Assembly (NCBI GenBank): GCA_014898415.1
Contig: RCTD01000026.1
Span: 856,430-920,429, forward strand
DNA from: Stromatinia cepivora
Taxonomy: Eukaryota; Ascomycota; Leotiomycetes; Helotiales; Sclerotiniaceae
Reading direction: 5' to 3'
Length of the DNA stretch: 64,000 nt
The position numbers and the translations under genes were made by a program. Below, piece by piece: positions 10,105 through 24,600 of this stretch. Each line of letters opens with the position of its first letter. Position 1 is the stretch's first letter. A model generated the notes under the pieces. That model saw only the letters and a list, made by a program, of their open reading frames with translations. It ran no database searches and had not been told where the DNA came from.

Positions 10105-12060
10105 ATAGTTATTTTTTTTGAAACTTTTTTTTATTTACTTTTAAAAATTAAATAGAAAAGGTCAAAGAAGAAATAACAAAGATTAAACTTTTTATTACAA
10201 TCAAGAAAATGTAATATAGATAAAGGTACTAATATAAGGTGGAATTCTTTATCCTCCCAAATATGGATAACGGTATACCATAAAGCAGGATTACATTTTA
10301 AAAGAAGTTGAATAATCGAAAAGTAGTAATTCGGGAATGGGTCTTTTTTAAAAACTCTGCGGAAATGTTATTCGTAAACAATAAGAACATTTTCGTAAAC
10401 ATTTTGCAAATTGAATCTATCTTTTTATTCGAAGATATACTGAAACGAAGGGATGTACAGGGTAAATTGGTTTTCAAAAGATTCTCCATTTGGTAATCCT
10501 AATAGAAAAAGGTTATCTTTAAAAGCTTTATTAGAATTAAAGGAATAGAAACTCCTTATTAAGCCGAATTGATTAGGGCCGAAGGTTTGCTTTGATTATT
10601 TCAGAGTCAAGGATTGATATAAACAGAATTAAGAGTAGAATACCCCTATCAACTTTATTTCGTTAATACGCTTTTGGTTTCTAGCAATAGTAATCAATTT
10701 GTTTCGTAGTTCTTTAGCCGAAACATACTTCGACTTTAAATTGAAGAATTTTGTTAAAGTATATAAATAATATATACATAAAGTATTTACAGTAATTTGT
10801 TTTTCCAGTAATACGATAACTTTTTATTTTATTTGATTGGCAATATATTCGTTATTCATTAAAGAGTACCATTCCTCTTTAAACTAATAATCTAAATCGC
10901 AAAAGCAGCTTTTTAGTTCCTATAAAGAATTTAAAATCGTTTTAAAATTATCGGAGGTTGAATTGTTATCATCTGAAACAAATTCAACATTATAATTAAT
11001 CATATAACGATGAAATACAAATCTATTCAGAATAAATAGATAAAAAGGGACTTTTTTCGAAAGATCAAAATGATAATCTTTCTTTTCCTATTTATTGATA
11101 TTCGCGATTGCAGGCTCCGAAATTGGTATAATCACTTGGGAGTAAAGAAATCGGCGTATATAAGGGGTATCTAATATAGCAATTACTTTCAATCATTTCT
11201 TAGTATTAAATTCCTCTTCATTATTATTATTATTGAAGGATACTAGGGCAGTTTTTGTGGTAATCATTTTATAAATAGGTTTATCCCTTTATTGAACTTC
11301 GGAGGGGTTTTCGCTTTCACAATATTCTCTCAAAAATCCAAGATTATTGAAAATAAATTTATAGGTTTTAAGAATAGGATTCTATATAAGATTGTAAAGA
11401 AAAAGTATTCAATCTTTTTTGTTCTTTGTATCAACTTTTGTAATGAATTTATATATAATATAGAAATCTGCAGGACTATACTTTTTGACTCCCTTGCCTC
11501 TTTTTCGTATAAGGCGTTCAGTTATATACCCATTCAAAAACTTTATAAGGATTTAAGGGTTGAAATAAAAGATATAATAGATTATATTCGTTCTTATTAA
11601 AGTATTATTTAAATTTATATTTTTCAATTAGAAATGAGCGAAAGTTTTTCCTTAGGCAATTATTCAAATTCTTTCGAGATTTTTAAAATCTTTTTTGGTT
11701 TTATTATAATATTATTCAATAAATTGAATTGCATTATTGTTTTTAGCAAAATAATCGATTTTGAAAAGATTAATTATTTTATAAAGCTTTTGATTTTCGA
11801 TTCGATCTTTTATTTTATTTATAAAATCTTTAATGAGGTTAGTAATATTCATAGAGTAATTGAGTTATTATTCAAGAGTGTTATATTTTTCCTTAATTTC
11901 AAAAGTTTCAATGAATACGAATACTTCAATTTTGTTGTTAAAGGAATAATTCTTGTATTGGATAAGAAAAGGAATGTTATTGTTAATAAAGCAAAAAATT
12001 ATAATCTGATTAAATTCTTCTTCAGATATTATATCAAAACTTAAATAAAAGTTTGTATAA
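10105..12060 (-). pseudogene. Unrecognised long frame downstream of Gypsy integrase (copy A1)
   Basis: One minus-strand frame can be followed from about 12050 to 10680, broken mainly by TAA/TAG at likely Gln codons. Readable stretches are FDIISEEEFNQIIIFCFI, NITNLIKDFINKIKDRIEN, PADFYIIYKFITKVDTKNKK, NRFVFHRYMINYNVEFVS and KYVSAKELRNKLITIARNQK. It is charged, Lys/Asn-rich and partly coiled-coil-like. Copy A2 has the same frame (38160-41560). It continues beyond mariner H into 1-433, so the intact product would exceed 1,000 residues. I recognise no domain. It could be a fused gag from another element or an accessory ORF. The plus-strand frames at 11292-12044 are shadows. Confidence 0.55.
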
Positions 12061-12429
12061 ATAATAAAATGAGTATAAACAAAAAGTTGATAATTTCAAA
12101 TCAAATTATTAGAGAAAGTAGATTTAAAAAGAAAATATTGAATTGTTCAAATATTATTCAGGAATTGTTCACAAATTGTTTAAAAGCGAAATTGATAGTA
12201 TAATAAGTTTTTTCAAAAAGGATTCAAACATTTTTTTTCTTTTAAGAATTATAAAGCTTTTCTTATTGAATTTTTTAATTAATGATCAAAAACTTATAAT
12301 AATAATTTCTTTTTGGTTTGTTATATTTATTTTTTTTCTTTTGGTTCTATATTGTTTTATAATTAAACAAAGAATAATCTTTGGTTATTTGTTATCTTTT
12401 GTTTGGAAAGTTATGGATATCTAGAAACT

Positions 12430-12744
12430 CGATTCTTTTGATCTATTTATTTATACAAATCCTTAGAATTGTTATCTACAAAAAGATCTGAGTGTAAGAT
12501 ATATTTCTTGAAATGAATATCTATATAGATTCTATCAAGCGGGGTATCATTTATCTTTTCAAAAATGTATATGGAAAGACCCTTCAATTTCTTTATCATT
12601 TTGTAAGGTTCGTATTATTTGAAAGCAAGTTTTGTATTACGAGATATATCGATTTTTGATTAGGGGTTGTAATATAGAATTATATCTTCAGTTTGAATAT
12701 TCTTATTCAATATTTTGTGATCGAAATTATATTAAAGTTTATTA
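12430..12744 (-). pseudogene. Gypsy A1 integrase C-terminal tail
   Basis: Matches 41945-42250 in A2, where the minus strand reads KLRYNLDYKILDKNI and then a GPY/F-like tail (FYKVIKKLKNLFIYIFKEM). The remaining N-terminal part of integrase lies on the other side of Copia B2 at 28215. Confidence 0.75.
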
Positions 12745-12749
12745 TTTTC

Positions 12750-13058
12750 TATCACGGGATAGTATGATTACACGGCACTTTCAGGGATCGTTGAATAAAT
12801 GGTATACATGATTGATAAAGTAAAAGAATTAAATGATTTGTTTTTGATTATATAAATTAAAAGTTATATATATAGAACAAATGAATAGTTATTTAATCGA
12901 TATGTATCTTAATTAGGCTAGATCTTTGTTTATTAGTATATTAGGATCATTTTATCAATTGATAGATTGATAAGGGCTAATAGATTCTTTATTTCAATTG
13001 AAAAATATATACTTTAATCCTTCATAAGATACAAAAGATTGTAGAGCTTTTTATGATA
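12750..13058 (-). repeat. 3' LTR of Copia B2
   Basis: 309 bp, TATCACGG to ATGATA. Followed by a C-rich stretch (13061-13066) that is the minus-strand polypurine tract. Confidence 0.92.
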
Positions 13059-13439
13059 TACCCCCCAGATCGGAAGGCAATCTGAAACAAATGGAAAGGT
13101 ATAAAAAATGGCAATTCATATAATTCATAAATGAATATACAAAGCAATTATAGATAAATATCAATCAAGGATTGATATAATATATAAATCTAAAATGATC
13201 TTGGTATCCTTAGAATAGAAAAGAATTTGAGTATATATAAATCGCAAATTTCTTTTGATCTTCGGCTTGCTACCTACGATATTCTTCAAAATCAAAATTT
13301 TGAATAATAAAAAGAAAGTTTTCTGTCAGGAGAATACAGATGAATAATCGATCCTGTAATATAGCAATTGAAAATATATATAATTGTTAAATTATAATAT
13401 ATTAATCACAATAACGAAATAAAATAAATGAATTTTTTA

Positions 13440-14967
13440 AAGATATATAAATCCCCTTTTCGTATTTTCGTTTTTGTTTTAATTAAACTTTTATTGATTA
13501 TTATTATATCTAAGATTTCGGGGTCTAAAAAAGCTAAACAAACGAATCTCAATTGTATTAGATAAACAATAATTGAAAAGAAAGTTTTGAAAGAATCGAG
13601 TATAAGAAAAGATCCTAATGTTCTTTTAAAGGATTAATAAATTGAATAAAAAGAATTAATAAATTCAATGCAGATAATAAATCAAAATATCGATCTTTGA
13701 AAATATAGTTTAATTAAATCTACTTTTAGAATAATATATAATTTTTTATTTCAAAAACCATTCCCTTTTATCAAAGGAATTACTGTTTATCATAATCAAT
13801 TACCAATTATAAGTTCAAATAATAATTTGGGGGTAGATTTTATTTTTGAATTCTATTATATAATTGAAAGGTTTTATTAATTCTATATTTATAATTATTG
13901 AGATAAAGATTGTTCAATAAAGAAAAGAAAAAAGGGAATATTTCTTTATCTAATGATAATGATCCATTCGATTTTTCAATATTAGGTTTTTCGGATAATA
14001 AATCAAATAAAGAAAAGAAAGAAAAAAGATTATCGAAAGTTATTGGTTTTTTAATCAAAATAAAAGATAAAAGGAATTATAAAAAAAGGAACAATTATTT
14101 ATATATTCGATATATAAAATCATTGATTATTGGGAGATATAATTTCTATAACGAATACTTTATTGATTCTTCCAAATCGAATAATCATCGATATTGGAAT
14201 TATAATATTTATTTGTATATTCCTTTACCAATTTTCCTTTATTCTTTAATAGATTATTATATTATTATTTATTAGCAAAATTTGAAAGTAAATTCTTCGT
14301 TTATTCTTTATTTTTATAATATATTGATTATTAATTATATAATCCAAATAGGGATATAGAATTATAATAAAAATAATATTAAAGATTAAAAAGAAAAGAA
14401 AAATTATTCTTTTGCCTTTATATCATTATTCCCTTTTTTTTTACTATATTACTTATCGAAATTCTTGAAAGATTAAATAGAAAAAGTATATTGTGATTTC
14501 AAAAAACAATAATAAAGATAAAAAAGAAAGAATAATAAAGAAGAAAAGAAGGAAAAAGTGGATAATATATTTAAAGAAAAAGGAAAAAAGGGATAATCTT
14601 TTGGTTTTTGTAGTACCAATGATATTAATAATTTTGATTACTTTAATTATTTTTTGTTCTTTGATTATTGTAGATAATCTAAAGACTTTTTTATTTGAAC
14701 TTCAAGTTATTAAATTTAAAAAGAAATTTATCTTTTTTCGAAGATAGGAAAATGAAAAGTGAAGAAATGATTGATTTTGATTATTCTTTGTTTCCTGATG
14801 AATATAAAGTATACAAATTAAAGTGTATTATAGAAAAATATAATAATCTGGGATACCAAATAGGATTTATTTCATCTATATCAAAGGGAAGAAATACAAG
14901 TTTCAGATTATTGTTATTTAAGTTTTATAATTATTGTTATTCAAGTTCTATAATTGTTATTATTTAA
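13440..14967 (+). pseudogene. Antisense coding region of Copia B2 (copy of 1460-3008)
   Basis: Collinear with the B1 antisense region. It keeps the hydrophobic start (FVFVLIKLLLIIII near 13480), an open 13910-14275 frame with YIRYIKSLIIGRYNFYNEYF, the Lys-rich 14493-14747 piece and the terminal FDYSLFPDEYKVYKLK piece (14695-14967). Differences from B1 are mostly C/T and G/A. Function unknown. Confidence 0.55.
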
Positions 14968-14999
14968 GTTCTATGATTGTATTGTTTATATCTTATAGA

Positions 15000-16720
15000 T
15001 TGAAAAGGGATCGGAAGTATTCGAACTTTTGTTTTGTAAGGTTCTTGATGAGCCTATTAGTAATCATATTGGTGGTTAGTAGATAGATTATATAAAAGTT
15101 CCTTTTTGAATATTCTTGATGTAATTATATGTTTTGGATATCGATGTGATGTAGTTTTGTAATGATCCATTTGTTCTCATCAATTATCAATTTGATCGTT
15201 TGCTGATTGTTATAAAAGATCGTTATAGGTTTTTTTATTATTAGATTGATTTCTTTTAAAAAATATAAGGTTGTTATAGTTTCTTTTGATATACGTTCGA
15301 CTCCGAAAAGCTTTGTTTCGGTAATCGAGGTAATTATAGTATTTTGTTTGGATATTTTCTATATAATTAAGTTATCGAAAAGGGATATAATATATTCTTG
15401 GGATGATCGATAAATATCTGAATTATTTGCAAAAGAAGTATTTAAGAAAATAAGAAATTGTAGTATTTGATTATTATTATATTGGATTATAAAATATTTT
15501 ATATTCTATAAATATTATAAATAGTAATCGATAGTTTTTATATAATTGTTTAATAGGTTAATCAAATAATGATTCAATTACAAAGCAGCGAATGATATAT
15601 CTGTTTTTATAATGATTATAATATATAATATTGAACTTATTTTCTTTTGATATATTTTTATAATATATATAGAAACTTAACTCTGATTTTTCCGAAATAT
15701 TATTATCGGGAGTAGTGTATTTGCTATTCTATTTGTTGTTTTGAATTTCTTAGTAATCTTCTTAATATATATATTATAAACTAATTATAACTTTTTTTTG
15801 GATCGATTACAAAATATATATATACTTAGAAATCATTTAATGTTTCTTAGATCTTATAATTTATATATAGCTTTGATTCCCTTAATGATCTTTATAGTAA
15901 TTGATTCGTTTTTTTTATGATAAATGATTTAAACATTGTTTACAAAGAAAAGAATTATAATAATGTATTTTGAATTAATATATAAATATAATTCCTTCTT
16001 GTATTATATCAATTTTAGTTTTTCGAATGTTTGAGTGAAATCCTTAAATTATATAGCTGGGAAATCTTATAGATTATATAAAGCTTAATCGATTATAACA
16101 TTTTTGTTTGGGATTTTGTATTTATTAAATAAATAATATATAATTGGAATATCAAAAGAATTATATAGAGTATTGATAAAGATATTGATTATATTGTATT
16201 GTTTTGTTTCGAAATTGTATTTAATGATAATTGTTATTATGATTCGGAATGATCAGTTTGTTAATATAATAATATAAATAATCTTAATAATACTCTTAAT
16301 TTAAAGATTTCCTTATATTATTAAATATGAGTAACAATGAATAATTAAATTTTGATTATTATATTTATATATAAATATTTATTGAAAAAGAATCGATTTT
16401 GAAAATTCCAATCCAAAATCGATTTTATATTAGATTTTCTTAATTTTAAAATTATTAACCTCAAAATTGTAATTCTATTTAAATCAATATTTTATTTGAT
16501 GATCTTCTAATTGATAATAAAAACAAAATAATTTTGAAATTGCAAATATATGAATTCGAGGAAATAATGTTATTTGTAATTTATTGATTGTAAATCAAAT
16601 AAAAGGTAATGATGATTTTGCTTTAATTCTAGTAGTAATTATATTATGAATTATTACAAATTGAGAATACTTTTTTATATTATTTATTCCTTATTGATTA
16701 GATCAAAATATAGAATAAAA
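15000..16720 (-). pseudogene. Copia B2 reverse transcriptase and RNase H
   Basis: Collinear with 3025-4719. The catalytic loop lies at 15935-15943 and reads VNN, so both aspartates are lost as in B1. Few open stretches remain. Confidence 0.75.
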
Positions 16721-17098
16721 ATTGTTTAAACAAAGTAATCTTATTAAATTTGTTTTTTGAGATATAACAGTTTCTATATAGAATCCAGTATTGGGATTGC
16801 TTCTTTGATAGTATTGTTGTATATATAATTGCCTTTGTATATATACTAATTATTCTGAGATACGAAAGTTAGATGATTCTCAAAAGAGAGATGACTCCAA
16901 GTGATAATTGTATGATTGAAATTCAAACGGATTGATTTGAGCTCTGGGTATTTCAATCCTTATAATATAAGTTCTTTTAGATATCTATTCGAGATTATAA
17001 ATCCGCGAATTCTTTATAAATCGATCAAATGAATATATAGGGTATAATAATCTTTGTAATGATTAGATTTCCTTTACAGAATACTTTAATTGATTATT

Positions 17099-17629
17099 CT
17101 AGTATATATATTTCCTTTTGGAATATTGAGATTGATCGATTGGAATGGTCTTTGGATTACTTTTATATACATTGCAAAGAATTTTGGTAATACGATTAAT
17201 AGGCTTATATTCTATATTCCCTATATCAATATATTCGATGAAATTGGGATCTGTATTATTGTTATGAGCATTTTTTTGAGTAATATCAATATCTTTACTT
17301 ATAAGATGTAATTGCTCTTCAATGAAAGAATCGGCTTTTTTAGTTTCTTCAATGAAAGGATCGATCGGTATTTGTATATCTTTATTGTGTACCTTATCTT
17401 TATCATCTAAAGGATTAGATGGATTAAATGGATTGGATAATCCTAGATCGATTTCTTTATTTCCATTATCACTTTTTAGATCTATATCTATTCTCGAAAT
17501 CAACTCGTTTGTAGATAATAGATCTGAAATATATTTAATGAATAAATCAAGGGCTTTTTGATCTATAAAAATAGATAGGTAAATAAAGTCCTTATGATTG
17601 TTTTCGTTTTGAATGATCATCCTATTCAT
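17099..17629 (-). pseudogene. Copia B2 integrase-RT linker, 176-codon open piece
   Basis: A long open minus-strand stretch, hydrophilic and rich in Asp/Asn/Ser/Pro, with repeats such as NPFNPSNPLDD and IEETKKADSFIEEQ. It ends with DPNFIEYIDIGNIEYKPINR close to the start of RT. In Copia polyproteins this is the poorly conserved spacer between integrase and RT. Integrase itself lies between about 17650 and 18650 but is too broken to read. Confidence 0.7.
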
Positions 17630-18670
17630 TTCGATATGATCTTATAGGTTAAGGATTCTAATAAATTGTTTAAATTCTTTTATAATATAAATATCAATTA
17701 TTCGATTAATAGAATTTATATAATAAATGAATTCCTTATTAAATATTATATTTCGAATGATAATAATTCTATCGAGCTTGGATATTTATATACAATAGAT
17801 CAATATATCTGAAATATAATTCATTAAATACTCAATATATATTTAAGGATTGGTTTTATATTATTTCCTATTAATTTCAGCTTCTCTATTCTTATCCAAA
17901 AAATAAATTCAGCATTTATACTTGTAGATTCCATTCCAATTAGGACAAAGATCGTTAAATATTTTCTTTATAAATAAGAGATTATCTTTGCAAAAATAAT
18001 TATGGAATTATATATCAAATACTTTATTGAACGATTTAAAGGATTTGATTTTCAAAGGATTTATATTATATAGATAAATAACAATTTGTATTATTTCCAT
18101 TTACAATTTATCTAGTAAATCTATTATAATCTACATTTTTATTTGTTTTGTAATTATTTCTTATTTTGTATATTCTGATTCTTTATTAGATTTATATATA
18201 TAAAATAAAGATAATTCGAGTTTGATACTTTCTTGTTTGATCTATTTTTCAAATAATATTACTTTTATGATTTCAATAATAGATATATCATTATCTTATT
18301 TAATCATTATGATCGTTAAACTGTACTTATAATAAACCCAGATTACAAAGTTTTGAATAATTATAAATACTTTATTGTATATTTTGCAATAGATTAAATA
18401 TGAAAAGATTTTATTATAATATATTTCTTTAATTAGTAGAAACTATAATACATTATTATACTTTTTGTCGAAATCAAAAAGATTCTATTGGATTTTGTAG
18501 AAGGACCGAAATAGCTGATGATTATTTGAAGTACAAAAAATAATTTGTTTTGTATAAGTACGAATACAATCGGTGTAATTGGAACGAATGATATCTTTTA
18601 TTTTGATGTTTTATATTACAAATACTAAATATTCAAGAGTTTCTTTTTTCAAATACTTAAAGTATTCATA

Positions 18671-19285
18671 TTACATTTCATTCGTATTTTCTTTTGGGAA
18701 AAATGGATTATAAAAATAATGGAATGCTTTGTTTATTTTTCTGTTTATTGTTGGGTATATTATAAAAGGGTTGCTTATAGGAATAAATAAAAGAGTATTC
18801 GAATAAATAGAAAGTGATTTGTATTTTAAGAATACAAGATTTTCAGTATAAATGTATTGAGTAATTATTATGTTATTTGTATGATTTCCTTTACAAAGAA
18901 TATAATTATATTCTGAAAACCATAGATCGGCTTTCTTCAATCGAGTTTTCGAGATAATATTGATATGAAAATCAGGGATGAATACTATATCATTCAAGAT
19001 TAGATTATTATTAGAGTAATCTTCTTTTTTGATGATCCTTTTGATAATACGAATTCTATATTCTAGGATTTGAAAGCTGGAAGTATTTGTTTTTATAAGA
19101 TTATTGGGATCGGATAATCGATATTGATGATCATTTAATAGAGATATATTGTTTATAATATATATAGTATTACAATTATCGAACAAAGTATTATTGAACA
19201 GATGATATACTTTTATTATTGTAAAGTATATTCTTGATTGATTATATCGAACATCCAAAATAGTAATATTGATTGAAGGTTTCAA
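18671..19285 (-). pseudogene. Copia B2 protease domain, 204-codon open piece
   Basis: Best preserved copy of the B protease. HLFNNTLFDNCNTIYIINNI is the segment after the catalytic site, followed by IIKKEDYSNNNLILNDIVFI, PDFHINIISKTRLKKADLWF and a pre-integrase tail. The family pattern VxYIPGFxxNLIS is clearly present as VFIPDFHINIIS. Gag lies upstream (19300-20700) in broken frames. Confidence 0.82.
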
Positions 19286-19299
19286 AGGATTAATAGAAT

Positions 19300-20732
19300 C
19301 TTTTATTCATTTCCTTTTGATTCAATTAAAATGAAATTGTTTTTATGAATACAATCTTGCTCGATCCTTAATTGCTTGTAGCTCGTTTTTGTTAAATACT
19401 CTTTTGAATAATGGATTGGTTCTTTTAATAAGCACTAACTTTATGGCTTTACAATTATATATAATATAATTATAATCAATTCCATTATTCTATTCAAATT
19501 CGATTCTGCAAAAATATTTCCAGATCTTCTTGATCCCTTGATTGCTTCCAGAATTGATATTCTTCTTATTCTTCTTAGATTTTTTATTATTTTGAAAAGA
19601 AATAAATATAGAATATATTCCTTTTTTAGTTTTTAAGGAAATAGAATCCTAGAAGATTAATTCTTCAAAAATATCTCCGAATTGCTTAAATGAAAGATTA
19701 GATAATCCGAATTGATTGTTCATTTCGATTTGTATAATTATAGTATTTGCTTAGATTAGGAATATCCTGGTATCAACGATTTGTAGAAAAGTATTGATAA
19801 CGATTTCATTTTGTATCTCAATAATCTTATATACGAGAGTTTTAATATAAACTATAATCCAATCCCTATATTATTTAACAGAATCGGTTCTATCGAATAA
19901 GGCTTACATTAGAACAAACTGATATTCTTATAGTACTGCGAGTTTAGCAATAGTTATTATAAATACAAGCTTCTTTTTAAATATATTAATGATCGTCTTG
20001 AATAAAAAAACTATAATACTCTGATTAAGAATGGATAATTCTATAAAATATATTTGATCAATTAACGATTCGATTCATTTATAAACATCCCTGAAAGCTT
20101 TATAATTCTATATATATTTTTGTTGTCGATATCGATATTTCAATTAAAAAAAGGTAAGTTTGGAAAAGATTTTTTGAAAAATAATTGGAAGTGGAATAGT
20201 AAATCTACTAGAAATGGATCCCGATATATTATCATCAGAATCTTTTATTTTCGTATCTTCATTAATATCTTCCCTGGATTAAATCACCATAAGATATTCT
20301 GAGAATTCTTTTTGATATTGAGTTTGTTTCTTTTAATCGTATTTGATTTGGAGATCGATAGTAGAAGGTAAAACAGATAATTTGATTAAGAACTAATCAA
20401 TCTGAATATAGATAAGCTTATTCGTTAGATCGAAATTTGAAGTGGATATTGTTGATATAAAAATAAATGGATTGTTTTCTGGATTAATTGAATTTTAGAT
20501 TCTTTGAACTTGATATTTATTTTTTAAGTATAAATACTACTCCAGTTATTGAGTATGGATTATAAAAAGAAGATCGTTTTGATCTTTTGTTATATTGAAT
20601 AAAAATAACTGAATTGATATGAATATTGAATTATAGATAAAGTAGGAATGATATTTTAAGAATGATTTTTTGAATATTTAGTAATCATCGAATAGGAAAT
20701 TGCGTAGATTTAAGAGCTACTAAACTCATAAT
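19300..20732 (-). pseudogene. Copia B2 gag region
   Basis: Collinear with 7301-8756 of B1. No long open frame on minus. The primer-site motif before the LTR is degraded (AAACTCATAAT ending at 20732) compared with B1. Confidence 0.55.
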
Positions 20733-20960
20733 TATCACGGGATAGTATGATTATATGGTACTTTCAGGGATCGTTGAATAGGTGGTATATGTGATTGGTA
20801 GAGTAAAAGAATTGAATGATTTGTTTTTGATTATATGAATCAAGAGTTGTATATATAGAACAAATGAATGGTTATCTAGCCGATATACATTTTAATTAGG
20901 CTAGATCTTTGTTTATTAGTATATCAGGATCACCTTATCAATTGGTGGATTGGTAAGGGC
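20733..20960 (-). repeat. Copia B2 5' LTR, left part
   Basis: First 228 bp of the LTR. It is cut by element C, with AGGGC (20956-20960) as the target duplication. Confidence 0.92.
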
Positions 20961-21110
20961 TGTGACGAACCCAACGAGCGTTTAGAGATCAACCTTAGAA
21001 TTAAAAGCTACAGAGCTAAAGAGAGTGTGCTACAAAGCTATATATATGATCGGCTCGAAGCTTAGTACCGTACTAGCTCGATCGAACGCGATTATATATA
21101 TTTCGTAACA
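20961..21110 (-). repeat. 3' LTR of element C
   Basis: 150 bp, TGTGACG to CGTAACA. Unusually GC-rich in places for this window, for example around 21078-21090. Confidence 0.9.
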
Positions 21111-21179
21111 CTACCCCCCCCTTCTAAAGAGTTCGCCTCGAATTTACTTAAAATGAATGATTTAAATACAAAATAATCA

Positions 21180-21441
21180 TTAATCGTCTTCTGATAAAAA
21201 TGCCTGATACACGAATTGCATTACAGCCAACGAATACGCATCCATCGTACCATATACCTCCTCCAAACAATCTTCAAAATATCGGCCATTGATTATCTCT
21301 TCTAGATCTTCATTATTATCGTTTTCAAACTTAATAATCAATATAATAACCAAAACAGGTTTTTATTGATCTCGAACTCCTTAATATAGATCTAACGGAT
21401 AGGTTTATACCCAATAAGAAATACTTCTATATTATATACAT
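21180..21441 (-). pseudogene. Element C gag, C-terminal end
   Basis: Minus frame NDNNEDLEEIINGRYFEDCL then EEVYGTMDAYSLAVMQFVYQ and a terminal AFLSEDD, with stop at 21180-21182. Acidic tail, no zinc knuckle. It is the continuation of 26929-27806 across the D1 insertion. Confidence 0.72.
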
Positions 21442-21607
21442 TGTTAACTTTTGGTACAGGAAGTAGTAGTATTGTTGACTATATAGGTTGAACTAAGGAT
21501 CTATAATTCTAGTAGGAATAGAATTGAAGTTATCTCCAAATATGGTTTGTGTATTATTATGATCTCATAATCTCAATTCTAATTCTATAATAGCTTCATT
21601 TCTAATA
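21442..21607 (-). repeat. 3' LTR of Copia D1
   Basis: 166 bp starting TGTTAACTTTTGG, ending TTTCTAATA (CCAACA in other copies). Confidence 0.92.
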
Positions 21608-21699
21608 TTCTTTTATTGAAAATATCCTATTCGATTCTTCTAGATTATTAATCCTAATATTTTTTTAAACCTTTTGAAAGCAATCCTTATATAAAACTT

Positions 21700-24600
21700 T
21701 ATCATTCTATTGGTAATTATATTATATATATTGATATAATTAATAGCGATTTTTTTCTTTTCTATTAAATCTCTAATAAAATAATAATTGATATTTATAT
21801 ATTTGAATTGTTTATATAAATATAAATTCTTAATTAAAGCTAAAGCGTTTTAATTATTATTAAGTATTTAAATTGTATTTCTATTCTTTTTAATGTAATT
21901 TGATCTAAATAGATTTTTGAATATTTATATAATCCATTTTTTTTGTTTGATAAATATTGCTATTATAATATATTCTGATTCTGTATTAAAGATAATTATA
22001 GATATTTGTTTCTTGTTAATCTATAATATAAGGCTTTTATAGAATATCACAACTTTCTTTGAAATACTTTTTCGATTATATTTGTTATTAGCCTAATTTA
22101 TATCTATATATATCTTTATTATATTGTCAAGTATATTGTATTTTTTATAGATATTAAATTGTATTCCCTTTAATCTGAACTATAATTTTTATTTGATTGT
22201 TGATTATAGATATTGTATTAAATTCTTCAAAGCTATAATATAATGTTTTATTGATTTTGTTATAAATTATGAAAATCTTTCAACTGAGAATATTATATTT
22301 GATCGAATATATATTATTGAATAAATCATACTTTCTATTCATTATTAATATTTATTTATATTTACTAGTTCATTATTATCAATTGCTAATCGAAGATAGG
22401 TATAATCTATTATTGATAATTTCTTGATTTGATATTATCTATATATAATATTATATTTGATTAATATAATATCGAGATATTCTTTTTGATCTATAATTAA
22501 TATATATGCTTTTCTATCGCGAATAATTCTAATATTTAGGATCTTATTAATTTCCTTTAAATTCTTGATATTAAAACGGATCGATAACTTTTCATTGAAT
22601 TAAATGATTTGCAATGATATATACAATACAATAACAATATCGTTGATATATACTAATAATATTATATTATAATCTTTGAATATATACAAATATAGATCTG
22701 CCAAACTTTATACAAAATCTATATTTAAAAGCTCTTTCTTCAATAATAAACTCCAATCCCTTTCAATTTGCTTCAACTTATATAAACTTCGTAAAACTTA
22801 TAATATATATCCCTTTTTGATTTTGATATCTTAAAATAATTCGAAATAGATCTCTTTTTTCAAATACAATTCGATAAAGATGTTTTTGATATCGAAATAT
22901 AAACATTCCAAATTTTCTTTTACAACAGTAACTAAAAATAGTCTGAATATATTTAGTCTTATTATTAATACAAACATTTCGTTATAATCCTTTCCTAATA
23001 CCTAACTAAACCTTCGAACCATTAATCTTATCTTGAATCGTTCTATTTTATTATCTTTAATCTTAATTATAAATATCCATTTCATCGAAATCAGATTATT
23101 TCCTTTAAAAAATATATATTCTTCTCAAATATTATTTTGAACCAAAGATATAATTTCCTTTTAAATAACTTCCTTTCATTTTTTAAAATATTCTCAATCC
23201 GATATTGCTTCTTTATAAATTCTTAATATTTTGATTCCCAGAATTTCTTCAACCAAATATACTACACCTTCTATATTATTTATATCTATCAACGAAATCA
23301 TAAAATCTGAAACAATCTTATCTTTAATATAAAAATCTATCTTATAAATAATTGGAATTATAATTATAATATATTCTACACTTTTTTGAATTTTGACCTA
23401 TATAAATATCACAATCAATACCCTTATAATCTTACTTTCCCATTCTTCTTCAGAATTTTGTTCCATATCTCTTCTTCGTTTTCATATTAAATACCTTAAA
23501 AATTCATCTTCAAAATCCATTTTATCCTTTTATTCGATCTCAAATAATTATAGATTTATTTCGTTTTTTGATCCTATTGAAATAAATTTATCAACAAAAT
23601 TTAAAACAATCTTAAATTTTGCTTTCAATACAGATTCAGGATTTACAAAAATTAACTTTTAAATTGAACTCTTTAAAATAATAAATTCGATATCTAAAGT
23701 ATCCTTAAAAGAAAATTCTTGATTTGTTTTCTGAATATTATTATCTTCATCTTTATCATATATTGATATTAATATATCTAATTTATTTAATTTCAATTCG
23801 ACAATTGAAATGCTTAATACAATCATTGAATTCGATATAATATCTATTAAAAAGAATATTTGAAACAAAAATAATACAGATATTGTATTTAATATTAAAA
23901 ATAAAAAAAATATCTTGTTTACTACCAATCTATTATAAGATTTTCGATCTAATTTTATATTTTTTGTTTTTTGTAAATCTGATTCACAATTTCTTAATTT
24001 AAAATCCAAATCTCCTCCTTAATAAGATTCATTTATAATTATTCTATTTAATCGAAATATATAATTTAATTCTGGAGAATATACTTTAATATATTTATTC
24101 ATAACTTTTGAATACTCTAGGAATATATTAATTCTCGAAATATTCTACAACTTATTATATCTTTACCTTTTCGGAATAATCTTAGGATTAATATAAATAT
24201 AATATTTACTTTTCCAAACTTTACATATTTTTATATCTGATACTATATCTATAAAAGCTTCTATAAAAAATCGATCTATTTTATTTATATCAGAACCAAT
24301 ATTAATGCAATTCCTAATATAAATATTGTACTTTATAATTTTGTTCCAAAATTCTAATAATAATCCAGCTTCTTTTAGTATTGCTTTTATATCTACTTTT
24401 ACAATTTTTATATTCTGTTTTACAAATCTATTTTGATATGAAAAAATAATTATTGTAACTTCGGATCATATACCTAATAATCATTCATAAATAATTTATA
24501 GGAGTTCTAATATATTATCAATCTTAACTACAATAATCTTTTCTTTAATAGTTAATTCAATCTCTTTTTTCCAAATTTTCAATATTTAAATTGTATTATC

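Larger units (their letters stand above)
10105..12749 (-). mobile_element. Ty3/Gypsy element A1, middle fragment
   Basis: Collinear with 39606-42250 of A2. Its right end (12430-12744) is the C-terminal tail of integrase. The rest (10105-12060) is the long unrecognised downstream frame. It is bounded on the left by mariner H and on the right by Copia B2, whose TTTTC duplication lies at 12745-12749 and 28210-28214. Confidence 0.85.

Noticed and set aside
11292..12044. Two plus-strand frames of 102 and 136 codons, the second also present at 41161-41553
   Set aside because: The minus strand over the same bases reads as a more charged, protein-like sequence with stops only at likely Gln codons and runs on for far longer. 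The plus frames look like shadows.
23393..23662. Plus-strand frame in D1 (also 46917-47246 in D2)
   Set aside because: Lies antisense to the Copia integrase-RT linker, which is open on minus (23659-24009, 47072-47320).
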